Source: Vandiemenella viatica (taxonomy: Eukaryota > Arthropoda > Insecta > Orthoptera > Morabidae). Taken from it: a DNA stretch of 64,000 nt. Below the pieces are notes generated by a model, which saw nothing but the letters and a program-made list of their open reading frames with translations, was not told the origin of the DNA and ran no database searches. The translations under genes were made by a program, and so were the position numbers. Each line of letters begins with the position of its first letter. Position 1 is the stretch's first letter. Below are positions 21,188-32,287 of this stretch, in pieces. The stretch is taken from NCBI GenBank assembly GCA_031002005.1, contig CM061919.1, positions 227,166,739 to 227,230,738 on the forward strand, given 5' to 3'.

Positions 21188-21892
21188 AGTGGGCCAGAAT
21201 CTTGAAAACTGGCCAAAAAGGAAAAAAAAAGTTTCTGGATGGGAATTTTCGACTATCAGGTTGGCTACAGTAATGTTGGAACTACTGAATACCGATTGTT
21301 TGGACGATCAATTGTTCATTTCCTCCTTTATATTTCATGTCAAAGTCGGCACTTCATTGCTAGCGGTGCATGCAGCCGACCAGGAAACAAAATAGTCTTG
21401 TCGTTAAAGATAAATATTTGTGTTCTGTGTAAGTGAAACGAATATTTTAAATATGGACTGTGTTCCAGGAAGTATGTACTAATTAAAATACATTTATGTA
21501 ATTTTTAAATCATTAATTACACATATTTTTTTAATTAACTTAATACCGGAAAATTCGGTAGAAAATTTTAAAATGTGCTTAAAAAAATAGAGATAAGTTA
21601 CGAATTCCACGATATTCCGCTTTCTTTTGCACCGTGTCCGCAAGTATATACTATTACCTTAATAAATTAACCTTCAAATCCACCTACTAGTACCAACTCC
21701 GGCTTTGAACAACTTTTTAAGCGACGCTTGCAAAATGTATCCTTTTTTTAAAAAATGTTTAAGTTAATTTTTTCATTAATAATTATGAAAAAGTACATTT
21801 TTTTGAAACACAAATATTCTACATACTTTGTGGAATTACTTTTTAACGCTTTCAAACACGTGTTAAGAAATAAGTATTAAATAAATTAATAA
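21188..21892. other. No gene seen
   Basis: AT-rich sequence. Confidence 0.5.
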
Positions 21893-22252
21893 TTATATGA
21901 ACTGTCGGAGTATGCTCAAGAATCAACCAATAAGTTGATAAAGCAATATCGCATAGGCTTTTCACGAAAGTTTTCCGGACTTAAGAGTATCGAAAACGTG
22001 TTCAGGAGATTGTTAGCAACCACAGACTTCAACATTTCTTCTCTGCGCAAATCATCAAACAAACTGAAGAGTTTGTCGTCAGAAGCCGTTGCCCTCTTAG
22101 TTCCTGTGCCGGAAGATTATGAAGATTCCGATGTAGATGATGAGGAAACAGTCTTTGAAGATGATGGCGATTCAGCTGAAGATGCAGAAGAAGATAATGA
22201 AGAGATAAAAAAGAAGAAGATAATGAAGATAAAAAAAAGAAGAAAACAATAA
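21893..22252 (+). pseudogene. C-terminal ORF of a probable transposon protein, acidic tail
   Basis: Open from 21893 to the stop at 22250-22252. The basic part 'LIKQYRIGFSRKFSGLKSIE' and 'NVFRRLLATTDFNISSLRK' is followed by 'LSSEAVALLVPVPEDYEDSD', a run of Asp/Glu and a lysine-rich end. The 'RK.S...ED(V)..LL..(S/T)(T/S)D' pattern resembles C-termini of uncharacterised transposon-encoded proteins of invertebrates; this assignment is from memory of the pattern and is uncertain. An AATAAA lies near 22300, and the tandem block at 22430 follows. No start or upstream domain is visible. Confidence 0.45.
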
Positions 22253-22429
22253 CTTTTAATTATAGTCACAAACAATTTACTAAATGATTAACTGTAATTG
22301 AAATAAAATTCTTTTTTGTAATATTTTATACTATCTTCTATCCTCTATTTGGTACTTTTCTCGAGCTTTCCATTTTTTGAGCTTATATTTATAACCATTA
22401 ACTACAACAGCCTCTAAATATTGACTTTT

Positions 22430-22872
22430 ACATAAATAAAAAGAATTTTACCAATTTCCGCCGCCATCTTGGATCCACCATTTTGTTTTGTTTTTTAATA
22501 TTTGAAGTCACAATCTTCATCATCAATCTCGATAAATCCCAAAAAATTACTTTTATATGAATCAAAGGACTTTTATCAATATTTGTCCGCCATATTGGAT
22601 CCACCATTTTCTTTTTTTCACTTTTTGATACCATATTCTTAATCACCAACTTCGATAACCTTTACGTACTAACTTTGGTACAAATTGAACAACTCTAGCA
22701 ACCTCGATAATTCCACAAAAATTACTTTTATATGAATAAAATGACTTTTAGCAATATTTGTCCGCCATCTTGGATCCGCCATTTTCTATTTTCACTTTTT
22801 GATATTATATTCTTAATCAGCAACTTCGATAACCTTTACATACTAACTTTGGTACAAATTGAACAACTTTTT
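22430..22872. repeat. Tandem repeat with CCGCCATCTTGGATCC boxes
   Basis: Three units: CCGCCATCTTGGATCCACCA near 22460, CCGCCATATTGGATCCACCA near 22588 and CCGCCATCTTGGATCCGCCA near 22762, each followed by a TTTTCA..TTTTTGATA stretch. ACTTCGATAACCTTTACGTA and TTGGTACAAATTGAACAACT recur about 180 bp apart. CCGCCATCTTGG is the reverse complement of the YY1 consensus. The block may be the 3' untranslated part of the element encoding the ORF at 21893. Confidence 0.8.
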
Positions 22873-22911
22873 ATATTTTGGCCAGCTTTTTGCGATTCTG
22901 GCCCACTGTGC

Positions 22912-23105
22912 GCCGCCCTCCCGAATGCGAGACCAGAGGGTTAACCGCTCATCCACCACGCTCGGTGGCAGGTTGCGGGTTCAAATCCACGACTCGAAGC
23001 GAATGCCGGGAAGGTTCCTGAAAAATACCATGGCCGAATTCCTTCCCGTTCATTTCCCCCAGTTCCTAATGACCTCGACGTCGAGGAGGCGTACAGTCAT
23101 AAAAA
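22912..23105. mobile_element. SINE family A copy with inverted head
   Basis: 22912-22966 is the minus-strand head (CCCGAATGCGAGACCAGAGG to CCACCACGCTCGGT). It is joined directly to plus-strand sequence from 22967: B-box GCGGGTTCAAATCC, then GCGAATGCCGGGAAGGTTCC, CATGGCCGAATTCCTTCCCG and GACCTCGACGTCGAGGAGGC. The middle of the body is missing. Confidence 0.85.
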
Positions 23106-24199
23106 CCTCTCGCAGACGGAATGTTTCTGCGTATCAGCTACATCGTATTATTCAGAAAATATAGTTTTTTTTTTTTTAACTACACCAAAGTTTATCATCA
23201 AACGAACTAGAAGCACTTATTAGCTAACAGTAGACAGAATTAACTGAAAGAGTCGTCAGATGAACGGAGCGAAAAAAAAAACAAGGAGTGTCATGACACA
23301 GAGTTCCGACGTTTTTGGGCAATGCAGATGAATTTCTCGCCATTGTCTGTCTACTACGCAACAGGTTAACAGCTGTACCTGCGGCATCTCAGAGGTCAGC
23401 TACGGGCAGAGATGCGCCACGCCGTGACCTGTTGCTCCATATGGGACACGCGCCACACGGGGTATCCACCTCGCTAAAGGTCCAACTCAGGATCCGCCCC
23501 GGAGCCGAAACCAAACCGGATGAAACGAATTCTGAGGAATCTCCACAACGTTGAATTTACAACAACCAAAAAATACTAGATCGGGTTTACCTGTTTCAAC
23601 TGTTAAATTTAAATGGAGCACCTTGAAAGGATTTGCACAACTTCAGGAAGTATTATAGATGGCATACAGACGACCCTGTCCTACTACAGTACTACTCTAT
23701 CATTTCGTTTCGTGTTTCAGTGTTAAGAAAACTTTTATCGGTATCTACCTAAAACTAAAACACAACGTAATAATTAATTGCTCAACTCTCACCTGACTTT
23801 TGATGCGTTCACTTTAATCGCTCTACAAACTTCTGTATTTATTTGTATACGCAGTATACAAACACGCGGCCTGAATTTCCAGGATTTATTCCCGTATTCC
23901 ACTAACTATCTGCTATCTGACTTCAATCAGAGATTTTCAAAATACTATTACAACTAATAACGAAATCGGCTTCGTATTTAGCAGCAAATTTGTGAGGGCT
24001 GTAGCCTACAGTTCTTAGATAAACATCAGTCTCTTCTCAAACGTAGCTTAGGAAATTTTCTTACTGATAACTTTACTAACTACTGACAAATTATCGTGGG
24101 TATCTAAAGTAACGTAGGCATTAATTCTGGTAGCTATTGACGTATGTAAGTCTTCGATTTCATTCTTTCAGCAACAGTGGAAAAATTGATATTATTTAT
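23106..24199. other. No gene seen
   Basis: The GC-richer stretch at 23330-23550 contains CpGs and a 79-codon chance frame but no recognised motif. The rest is AT-rich. Confidence 0.45.
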
Positions 24200-24636
24200 A
24201 AATAATAATAAAATAAAACTTTTTAATGTACCATGATTTTATAATGGACTAAAAAGTATAAAATAATTTCTCTAATCCTTATGAAGGATAAAACCACATA
24301 CAGATTCTAACTTCTTCTAAATTGTCTTGAAAATTTATACTTGAAAATTTTTATAGCTATTAAAATACTTGTAATACTGGTAAGTAAGTTCTTTCATAAC
24401 TACTCTCTATATTCTCATAGTTATGTATTCCATGCGCCAATTTTTCGTCACCAATCTTACAAGTATTTTAATAACTATCAAAAGTTTCCAAGTATAAATT
24501 TTCTGGACAATTTAGAAGAAGTTAGAAATCTGTATGTGGTTTTATCCTTCATAAGGATTAGGGAAATTATTTTATACTTTTTAGTCCGTTATAAAAACAT
24601 GGTACATTAAAAAGTTATTTTATTTTATTATTATTG
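24200..24636. mobile_element. Foldback (long inverted repeat) element
   Basis: Arm 24200-24384 pairs with arm 24447-24636: TTTTTAATGTACCATG (left) against CATGGTACATTAAAAA (right), TCCTTATGAAGGATAAAACC against GGTTTTATCCTTCATAAGGA, and TTAAAATACTTGTAA against TTACAAGTATTTTAA. The unpaired centre is about 62 nt. Such long arms and AT richness fit a foldback MITE. The superfamily cannot be set because no clear target duplication is seen. Confidence 0.88.
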
Positions 24637-24879
24637 TCTGATTTTTAGCATTATGTGAGTCAAAATTTGTAATTGATTTTAAATACTTTGATGACATAAT
24701 CACAGAGACAACCTACAAATTCCTGTTTTTTAATTGAGTTATTTCTATCTCGGGGAAATAAGGAACAAACAAACAACAAAAAAAATGAATTATGTATATC
24801 CATCGTTTGAATCATAAGTTAGGGTCTGAAATTCGAAAAAAAATCCAATATGAAAAAAAGCACTTTTTTCTGCCAGAAA

Positions 24880-25390
24880 TCTTCAGGCAGCATTTCCAAT
24901 TTTCCCCCCTAAAAACAGTATTCAGACTACTGCAAACATTTTTTTAAAACAATTAGCCTAATCGGTCCCTAGAAAATGTACTTTCAGTTGTTACCGAATT
25001 TTCTGAGCAACTTTTCCATTTTTCTCTGAAAACCTTATTCAGACTATTAAAGACACTTAAAAAATAGCTAAACTGGTCGATACAAAAAAATTCTTTCACG
25101 TTTTCCAGAATTTCCAGGCAACTTTTCCAATTTTTCTTTCTTTAAAAACCTTATTCGGACTACTATGAGCATTTTTTTAAAAAAAAAAAAAAATAGACAA
25201 ATCGGTACACAGAAAAAAGACTTCTCAGAATTTTCAGTTTTCTGGGGAACTTTTCCAATTTTTCATTAACTAAAAACCTTATTCGGAGTATTACAAACAT
25301 TTAAAAAAAAGTTAGCCAAATCGGTCCATAGAAAAATTTCAGTTTTTCTCGAATTTTCAAAGTTTCCGGACAAATTTTTTCCATTTATAT
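24880..25390. repeat. Imperfect tandem repeat, period about 115 bp, four to five units
   Basis: AACTTTTCCAATTTTTC, AAAAACCTTATTCGGACTAC and AAATCGGTCCATAGAAAAA recur in order from 24887 to 25380. Variation between units is high. No frame is conserved. Confidence 0.78.
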
Positions 25391-26099
25391 ACATTGTCAT
25401 CCAGTTTTGATGTATGGTCAAAATTTCAAGTCTCTAGCTCATCGAGAAGTTAGTTTAAAATCAATTACAAAATCCTCCCGGACAGACAAAGCCCAAAGCG
25501 ACATAATAAAAACATTTTAAAAAAGGACTCAGAACTTCAAGAATCGTTTGATATCTCTACAATAAAAATATCAGTAAGCACTGTATTTTATAAACTTATA
25601 ATAAGCAGAAAGTGAAAGTGATAATACCCAGTATTTTTATATTTTTTGAGCTGTATTCATCTCATGTACTACAGTATGATCATTGAAGTCGTAGGTAAAA
25701 TAATGTAAGTGAAACATAAAGCAGTATTAATGTCATTCAATTTAAATGGAAATTTTAAAACATTTTTACAGTGAAAAGATTCTTGTTTAGCGTAATATCA
25801 AAGAAATCAGATCATTATTAAAAACTGCATAAATGAGGAAGTTGTAAAATCTGTCACAGAGATTTTATCGGTTTTATAACGAACAGCCGTCAATAAACTG
25901 TAATAAATAGATATAATTAACTTCATCGTAACTTGCACTAAGAGAAAGGATATCTCCAATGCTAAGATTTACTTGAAGATTATCTACGTTAGCCAAAAAA
26001 AAAAATTGAACTTCAAATTCTTCCTGACTATTGTTATTATTACTCCAGTGCTCCCTTAAAATAAGGTTATTAGTGTCCGGATAGCATTGCATTAAACTA
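25391..26099. other. No gene seen
   Basis: AT-rich. CAAAATTTCAAGTCTCTAGC near 25430 looks like transposon-derived debris, but the family is not identifiable. Confidence 0.4.
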
Positions 26100-26210
26100 A
26101 GGGTGATGAAACCATCCCGTGTTCGCTTGGAGGTATTTCGGAAAAACCACGAAAAAACGAAATCAGAATGACCGGAGCGGAAATTGAAACCTGGGTCGTT
26201 CAGAACATTA
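26100..26210 (-). mobile_element. SINE family A remnant
   Basis: Reverse-complement traces: ACCATCCCGTGTTCGCTTGG, GAAAAACCACGAAAAAACGA, ATGACCGGAGCGGAAATTGA. Confidence 0.6.
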
Positions 26211-26679
26211 GCGGGAGACGTGTAATCATTTTAAATAAATTCGTATTTTTGAGGCAAAAATGGAGATTGGTAGGTCATAAGCTGGCGGAGTTTCGGCTTT
26301 ATCTGGATCTAAATCCAGTGTGGTAGGTTCATTCAAAAGGTTACCAAAGAAGGGAACCAACAGCCCACAAAAAAGTTTGTTTTCAAGACAAGCATAATAC
26401 TGGAGGGAAATGTGTTCTTGTAGACTGGGCTGGAGTAGAAATTTGCAGATTAACACCAAAAGATGGCTATACTAAGGTGATGATTTTCTCAGGGCATTCA
26501 GCGTGGTATGCATTACGAAACTCCTTTCTCTGTCGTCAATCGTCGTTGCAGTTATACACCGCGAACGAGTGTCTAAATCATGATTCTCCCCCCTTTCCCT
26601 TCACTTTGTAGCATCTACAACTCCAACCCGTCCTCGCGAGACGTGTTGCTGGTGCACCAAAAAGCAGGCGTAGTCAAGT
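26211..26679. other. No gene seen
   Basis: No supported feature. Confidence 0.45.
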
Positions 26680-27950
26680 GTTGACTGAAACTGCGGGACT
26701 AGCGTTGCAGGAGTAGTGTTGTAAAAAAACGGTTTTTTTCTGACTTGAAAACAAAAAACATTAAAAAAAACTTGAAAAAAAACATGTATTTTTTCTGGGA
26801 CACTTTTTTTTCACAACTACTAAATCTCAAATTTGTAAGGCAGTTATCGTTTAATATGACTGTTTTAGAGTTTATTCTAAGTACTTATCTTAGTTTAAAA
26901 TCTACAATATTTTTGTAGTTCAGAAGGGAAAAAAATTACGAAAATATTGGCAACATTGACTGAAATTTTCTTTTATGAACGGGGATTTCCCGAAGAGACT
27001 AGGTTGCGCGAGAAGGAATCCCCATTCCCCATTGTTTGGATTTATACTTGCTATTTGAAATAGTGCTGCCAGCCCTACATATTTAACTGTAGACCTACAG
27101 AGCTTTTTTAAAAAAATTAGGAATTTAAAATTTATCTACGGTTTTTTTGTTTATTTTTTAATTACTTATTGTGCTTTCCTTATATTCGTATACTTGTTAA
27201 ACTCTCATAGTATAGTGGTACTGACTCATTAAATTGTCAGTAATTATGGATCGTTTCCTTGCAACCATTGGCGTAAACCAACGATTGAAAAGAAGTAAAG
27301 CTCCTGTTTTGTAAGAAAATAGATTTAAATTCAAACTTAAAAGAACGTAATACAGAACTATCGGCGCAGTCTTTATGCACAGTGAGTACTTGCTCACAAT
27401 TATAATTACAATCTCAAAATCTTTTGCGTACAATACAAGAACATCCAGTAAAAGAAAATTTAACTATTTCTGAAGTTATGGAGCTAGAGCAGACAGAAGA
27501 AGAGACAGAAAATTCCGACACCGACCGAACTAGTGTTGGTAGTGCTGATACTAGTGAATGTAGTACTGACATAGAGGATGAATAAAATTATGTTACCTAT
27601 ATAGATACACTTTGAATCATTATGTGAGACATTATACGATTCAGTAAAATTTAAAACACACTTGTAAAATAGAAGTTCCTTACATAAAACTATAATTTAT
27701 CAAATATATTGTTTTCTGAAAAAAAAAAAATTAGATGAAAAACACGGGTGCTAGGTTTTTTTTCATGTTTTTTTTTCACAAAGCTGAAAAAAAATTTTTT
27801 TTTTTCAATTTGCAACACTATGCAGGAGTCACCGGTTCCAGTCCGGTCTAGGGCATGGGTGCATTTAATTAAGAGTTACATCCGTCGTCTTGTGTTCATC
27901 AATAACACTAAAAGATTCTACACACACAATTCAGGAATAAAAGAAGCCGA
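26680..27950 (+). mobile_element. SINE family B copy split by a hAT element
   Basis: The short left piece GGGACTAGCGTTGCAGGAG (to 26713) continues at 27829 as TCACCGGTTCCAGTCCGGTC followed by AGGGCATGGGTGCATTTAAT and AATAACACTAAAAGATTCTA. Without the insert this reads as the tRNA-derived head and body of family B. Confidence 0.78.
26706..27828. mobile_element. Non-autonomous hAT element with perfect target duplication TGCAGGAG
   Basis: TGCAGGAG at 26706-26713 and 27821-27828 flanks a 1107-bp element. Inward ends are TAGTGTTGTAAAAAAA and TAGTGTTGCAAATTGAAA. Both edges are rich in A/T runs. Two coding remnants remain on the plus strand: 'MDRFLATIGVNQRLKRSKAP' near 27246 and a frame from about 27435 to 27585 ending 'SVGSADTSECSTDIEDE' with an acidic tail, as if the middle of a transposase gene had been deleted. 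Confidence 0.9.
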
Positions 27951-28077
27951 ATACCATCTCAAAAACTGATATGTAAATATAAGTCAATTTTATGCTTCCT
28001 ATATAAAAGGAAAATAATTTTGTTATATGTAAAAAACATTATGTTAAAATATCACAAATTACAGAAAACATTGTACG

Positions 28078-28110
28078 CTGAAGATACCTCGACGAGAGGC
28101 GAAACGCGTC
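28078..28110 (+). ncRNA. Hammerhead-ribozyme-like core (dimer type)
   Basis: CTGAAGA (matching the invariant CUGANGA) is followed by a stem II CCTC-GACGA-GAGG, then C-GAAACGCGTC. GAA plus the self-complementary ACGCGT plus C gives the A15.1...U16.1 closing pair and cleavage base C17 if two RNAs pair through stem III. Stem I is weak here (two pairs). The family differs from the 57-kb copy. Penelope-like elements and retrozymes are known to carry such motifs; the surrounding sequence shows no other part of one. Confidence 0.5.
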
Positions 28111-28389
28111 CGAAAAATAAATGTCATCCAAAACAGTTGTACTGGCGTAATTATTAAAGAATAATTATTAATGTAACAAACAACTGTGGAAGAAATGGCC
28201 TACCATAATCACATATCAAAAAAAAAAGTTTCGAGTTTTTTAAACCCGCCAATTAACTGAAGTGTAGAACTTGATGATATCCCACAGATTTGATTGTACA
28301 CCCCGAATTAAAATGTAATTTGAATTTAAATTAATTTTAAATTTTAATATTTTGAAATTCAAAAAAGTACATAATACTCTGCAGGAATT
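28111..28389. other. No gene seen
   Basis: AT-rich DNA downstream of the ribozyme-like core, perhaps part of the same element. Confidence 0.4.
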
Positions 28390-28660
28390 TGAGGAATGTA
28401 ACGCTCTTGTATCGAATGCAGAAAACCTTTTCTTGTGCTCAGAATTGGTATGCAGCTTAATCTTCTTAAGTCTGTGACAGTCAAATTCTTGTGCATAAAC
28501 GGATCCTTCCTATGTTTTAGATCTTGAAATAGCTACATAAGTGATTCCTATATTGAATTATTGCTCACCGATATCAATTACAACTTTATGGTAAGTCAAT
28601 CCTTGAGACTTGTGTAAACTGAATCCTAATGCAACTTGAATCGGAAGAAGAATCCTAATG
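28390..28660 (-). pseudogene. Decayed Helitron/PIF1-type helicase, C-terminal part
   Basis: On the minus strand, from 28650 downward, one frame reads 'LPIQVALGFSLHKSQGLTYH' and 'KVVIDIGEQ', then a stop, 'FNIGITYVAISRSKT', another stop, and 'EFDCHRLKKIKLHTNSE'. HKSQGLT is helicase motif V/VI of PIF1 and Helitron helicases, and 'GITYVAISR' is the following conserved block. In-frame stops show it is dead. Homology may continue toward 28960 but is too decayed to read. Confidence 0.8.
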
Positions 28661-29449
28661 CATGCCTGAAATCCAACCAGAAATGTAGCTTCAACCTTCA
28701 AAATTTGACTGAATTATTGCTCCCCGGTTCGGTGTTACTGTTGAACTAAAACATTATTAGGAATGGTTTTAAATGTTCTGGTGATTCACCTGGTCGATAC
28801 ATGATTAAAAGTGTTCAAGTGTTCCGATCACCAAGCTTTTCTTACTCCGCAGATTACTCCTCAGCGTAACAGAACATTTATTACCGTCATAAAGAACAGA
28901 ATCAACCCAGTTGCCAACAGATGTTTCTACACTATTTCTAGATTCCAGTTAGCTGGCTTAACTCGAATCTCGATTTTGAAATCAAAATAGAAAAATTAAA
29001 AAAATATACATTTATAAGTTTACAAGTCAGAAAACCATACTTTAATCTTATTTATGTTTCAAAAATTGTTTCTTTTACGCCTTTATTGCTGAGTGATAAT
29101 CAACTGAGACTATCTGGCTTGATTGGTAATCAACGGAACCGAGAGGAATACGGAGGTCTTCTTCAACCATCCAAAACAATTTGTACCTAGAACAAATTAC
29201 AATTACTAATTTTGTAACACATGAGTATTTTTCGTAACAACTTGGGATCAATTCATATGCTTTTACACCATACATCGAAATATTCATGTACGCTGCTTTT
29301 TTTAGGAAATAATTCCTATCTATTGGTTCAAAATTTTTAGTTTTTGCCTTGTGAGAGGTTATGCAGGGTCAAATTTCAGTTACTATAATTGGCTCCAGTC
29401 GTATTTTTTAAGCAGCAAATAAAATATTGTCGGTAGAGAAATGCATCAG
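28661..29449. other. AT-rich, possible upstream Helitron remnants
   Basis: No readable domain. Position suggests that part of it belonged to the helicase gene at 28390-28660. Confidence 0.35.
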
Positions 29450-29535
29450 GTTCAGCCATGGCTTTCTTTAAGGAATCGTCCCGCTATTTTCCTACACTAA
29501 TTTCAAGGAAATCAAATTACGTATGACTCAACAGA
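29450..29535 (-). mobile_element. SINE family A remnant, strongly decayed
   Basis: Traces only: GGTTCAGCCATGGCTTTCTT, AAGGAATCGTCCCGC, CAAGGAAATCAAATTACG. Confidence 0.4.
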
Positions 29536-31785
29536 TAATAAATACGCCATGAGTCCTCCGCTATACCATGATCTGTAGGCATGTCCACACCATACAAAAC
29601 ACAGAGGAACTCTACACGATGAACTTGTTCCTGCAATTTGTTCTGTCATATATTAACAGAATGAAAAGTTCGTTAAAGTTAAATGTTTCCAGACGAAGGT
29701 GTAAAGATGAAAGAAAATATAGAAACATTGGTAAACATTTTTGTTTTTGAAACTGTTGTTAATTACTGTTGCTGTTACGTAAGTTGTTTATGAATTGATG
29801 CAATGTATTCGAATGGACGAGTGAAAATGTGATAAATTGAATTGAATTATATCGAAAAGATGTTAATTAAATAAAACGAAAAAGAAAAAACTTCGTTGCC
29901 CATTTCTTCACGAAAGGGAAAAAGATCGGGAATTTAAAAAATATGGTGCCGGAGAAACTTTTGTGAGTAAATGCCTTGCATAATGTTTTTAGAATTTATT
30001 GCGAGTTTTTATAAAGCGCGCCATTGTTCAGAAAAAAGTACTGAATGATATATAAGTAAGTTTAAACAAAAATTTGTTATTTCAACAGCAATAAATGTAG
30101 CTCTTTATAGTATTTACTACAGTTTTAACATGATTTAAATATCATTTCGTCACGGAACCTTTCCTCCTGATGACACAAGATAGCTAGTGAATTCCTGTCG
30201 AACAATTTTCACTAGCGAGCTACTTTTTGTAATGGCAACATTAGTATCCTTTCAGTTACGTCCTCTTCCCAAGTACCAGGTATTAATTCACCATCATTGT
30301 CTTCAGCATTAAATATTAATATTTATTTGCTTGAAAAAAAGCGTTACTAACGGTAGATAACAAGGCAATAACTTTCTGTCATGTGAGCTGTAAAACGTAT
30401 TGTGTGATCAAATAGAACGGAGTCATCTAACCCCAATGTTAGCAGTGCTGCATACTACATCTGCACCAACAGCAACATCGTCCAGGGTGCAGGTGTGTGT
30501 GTGAGGTGGTCCAGGGCCGGCGCTCCCACGGGATATAGTGTTGCGGGAGCTGTAGAGGGCGGAAGGCCCGCATCTATCCTGCAGAGGCAACTTCCGCAAG
30601 TGGTCAGCAAGTGTCTCCACCCCTGCTATGTTGGCGCTGCATCACGCTGTCGGCATCAACAAAGGCGAATCTTCTGGAGGTTTGTAACTTCTGACTAGAT
30701 TTTTGTATTTTAAGGACATGCATTTAAACCTCTGTATTATCACGTTTATTTTTTAATAATTGTATTAAAACGTGTCAACTTTGGCACTAACGTAAGACTG
30801 GATGATACGGATAGCAGTGAGAAGTTTAATCAAAACTGGTTAAATGTAAAATAGGTTAATCGGCGCTGTAATTCACACGAACAAAGCGGGTATTTTTGGT
30901 AAGTTTTGACGTTTACACTAAACTGAAAACATTTGGATTGGCGGTGTCGCAGCAGTGTTTACTTCCTGTGTAATACTGGAAAGTGAATTTAAGCTTTACA
31001 TAACAACATACCGGAGATGAGCACATAATTTGAAGAAGTACTGATGGTTGTAAAGATTTATACCTGAGTGAGTGGAGGAGGATGAAGTACGCCGCTGTCT
31101 GGCGATATGGTACAGAGCCGAATTAGTATAATAATAATAGAGAAATATGCAAGAAAATATGACCTTAAAAGTGAGTAAATATGACTAAACATTTAAACAT
31201 GGTCATTTATACATCATTTATTTTATCATGTCGCTTTCATGTAGACAGCATAATTTGCTTCCGTGCACTCACGGCAGCATTATATCGCTTTGTTGCTTCA
31301 CTTTAATTTCATATAATTTACAGAAAAGAACTCTTTCGTCACTACTGAAATACTTCTCTCAAAAACAAAACAAAACAAAAAAAAAAACAAAAAAAAAATT
31401 CGTAACTTCGCACTTTCAGAAAATTTTATTTACGGCATGGTGGTACTCCCTGATCCACTGCAAATTTAACACTGACTGACGACTATTTTCAAAAGTATTG
31501 GCGTCTATGTAACATCGATTGACGCAGCTCGAAAAAGATAAGCTGCTGCTGCAGCACTGTGGAGATTAAAAGGCCGGCGGAACATTAATGTTTAGAGAGA
31601 GTATACAATAATTCCGTGTAGCAGTAATGACCTGCTGACAGGGATCCTATTGGCTGCGCATTCCGCCCCTGTCGTTTCTACCTTAACCTAACCCGGTAAA
31701 GTTTAAAGTGGATTCCGAACCACTGATGCGTTCTGGCGTATTTCAAATTACACAGTAAGCTGTGCCAGAGGTGAAGGTTGGGTTA
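29536..31785. other. No gene seen; GC-rich patch 30420-30690
   Basis: Mostly AT-rich. The patch 30420-30690 (CCAGGGCCGGCGCTCCCACG) is GC-rich with short frames on both strands, but none shows a domain. It may be an exon of an unknown gene or regulatory DNA. Confidence 0.4.
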
Positions 31786-31884
31786 AGGGCCTATCAAAAT
31801 CCCCGCTGAGACAGGGATTCGAACAGGGGACCTTTCACTCTCGTCAGACGCCTTAACCACTGAGCCACCAGACCGCTCGTTTAG
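31786..31884 (-). mobile_element. tRNA-derived SINE head (family C)
   Basis: The minus strand reads GGTCTGGTGGCTCAGTGGTTAA as A-box and CTGTTCGAATCCC as B-box, with a tRNA-like spacing. It does not fold as a full tRNA and is followed by unrelated sequence. A related head lies at 54845-54930. Confidence 0.65.
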
Positions 31885-32287
31885 AGAGTGACGGTATTGT
31901 AGAACTTTAATTCTTGACTGGTGAATGTTGACCAATTCTGTGACAATTAGTTTAGTTTTATCCTTCAATGTATAATAGGAGTAGATTTAACTTCTTGTCA
32001 TCATTACTTCTTGTGGAAACCCGGTACTATTAAATAATTACCAAATTTTCCTCAAAATATGACCAAATTTAGGAAAGAGGCGTTGCTGTGCGTATATATG
32101 CTATATTAAATACAATTAGAAGCGTTCAAACACTGTTTAATTCAGCAGTACTACTCAAAAAAAGGCCGAAAAAAATGACTTATCATAAAGATCCAAATCC
32201 TGCTTATCACCCTTTATCTGACAGATTCATTTTTAAGCATAATTTTGCAACGTTAGGCATACAAATGTTTCTGGGGTGGAATTCATA
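31885..32287. other. No gene seen
   Basis: AT-rich spacer. Confidence 0.5.

Noticed and set aside
31786..31884. Possible functional tRNA gene on the minus strand
   Set aside because: A- and B-boxes are present but the acceptor stem does not pair and the variable region is too long; a SINE head is more likely.
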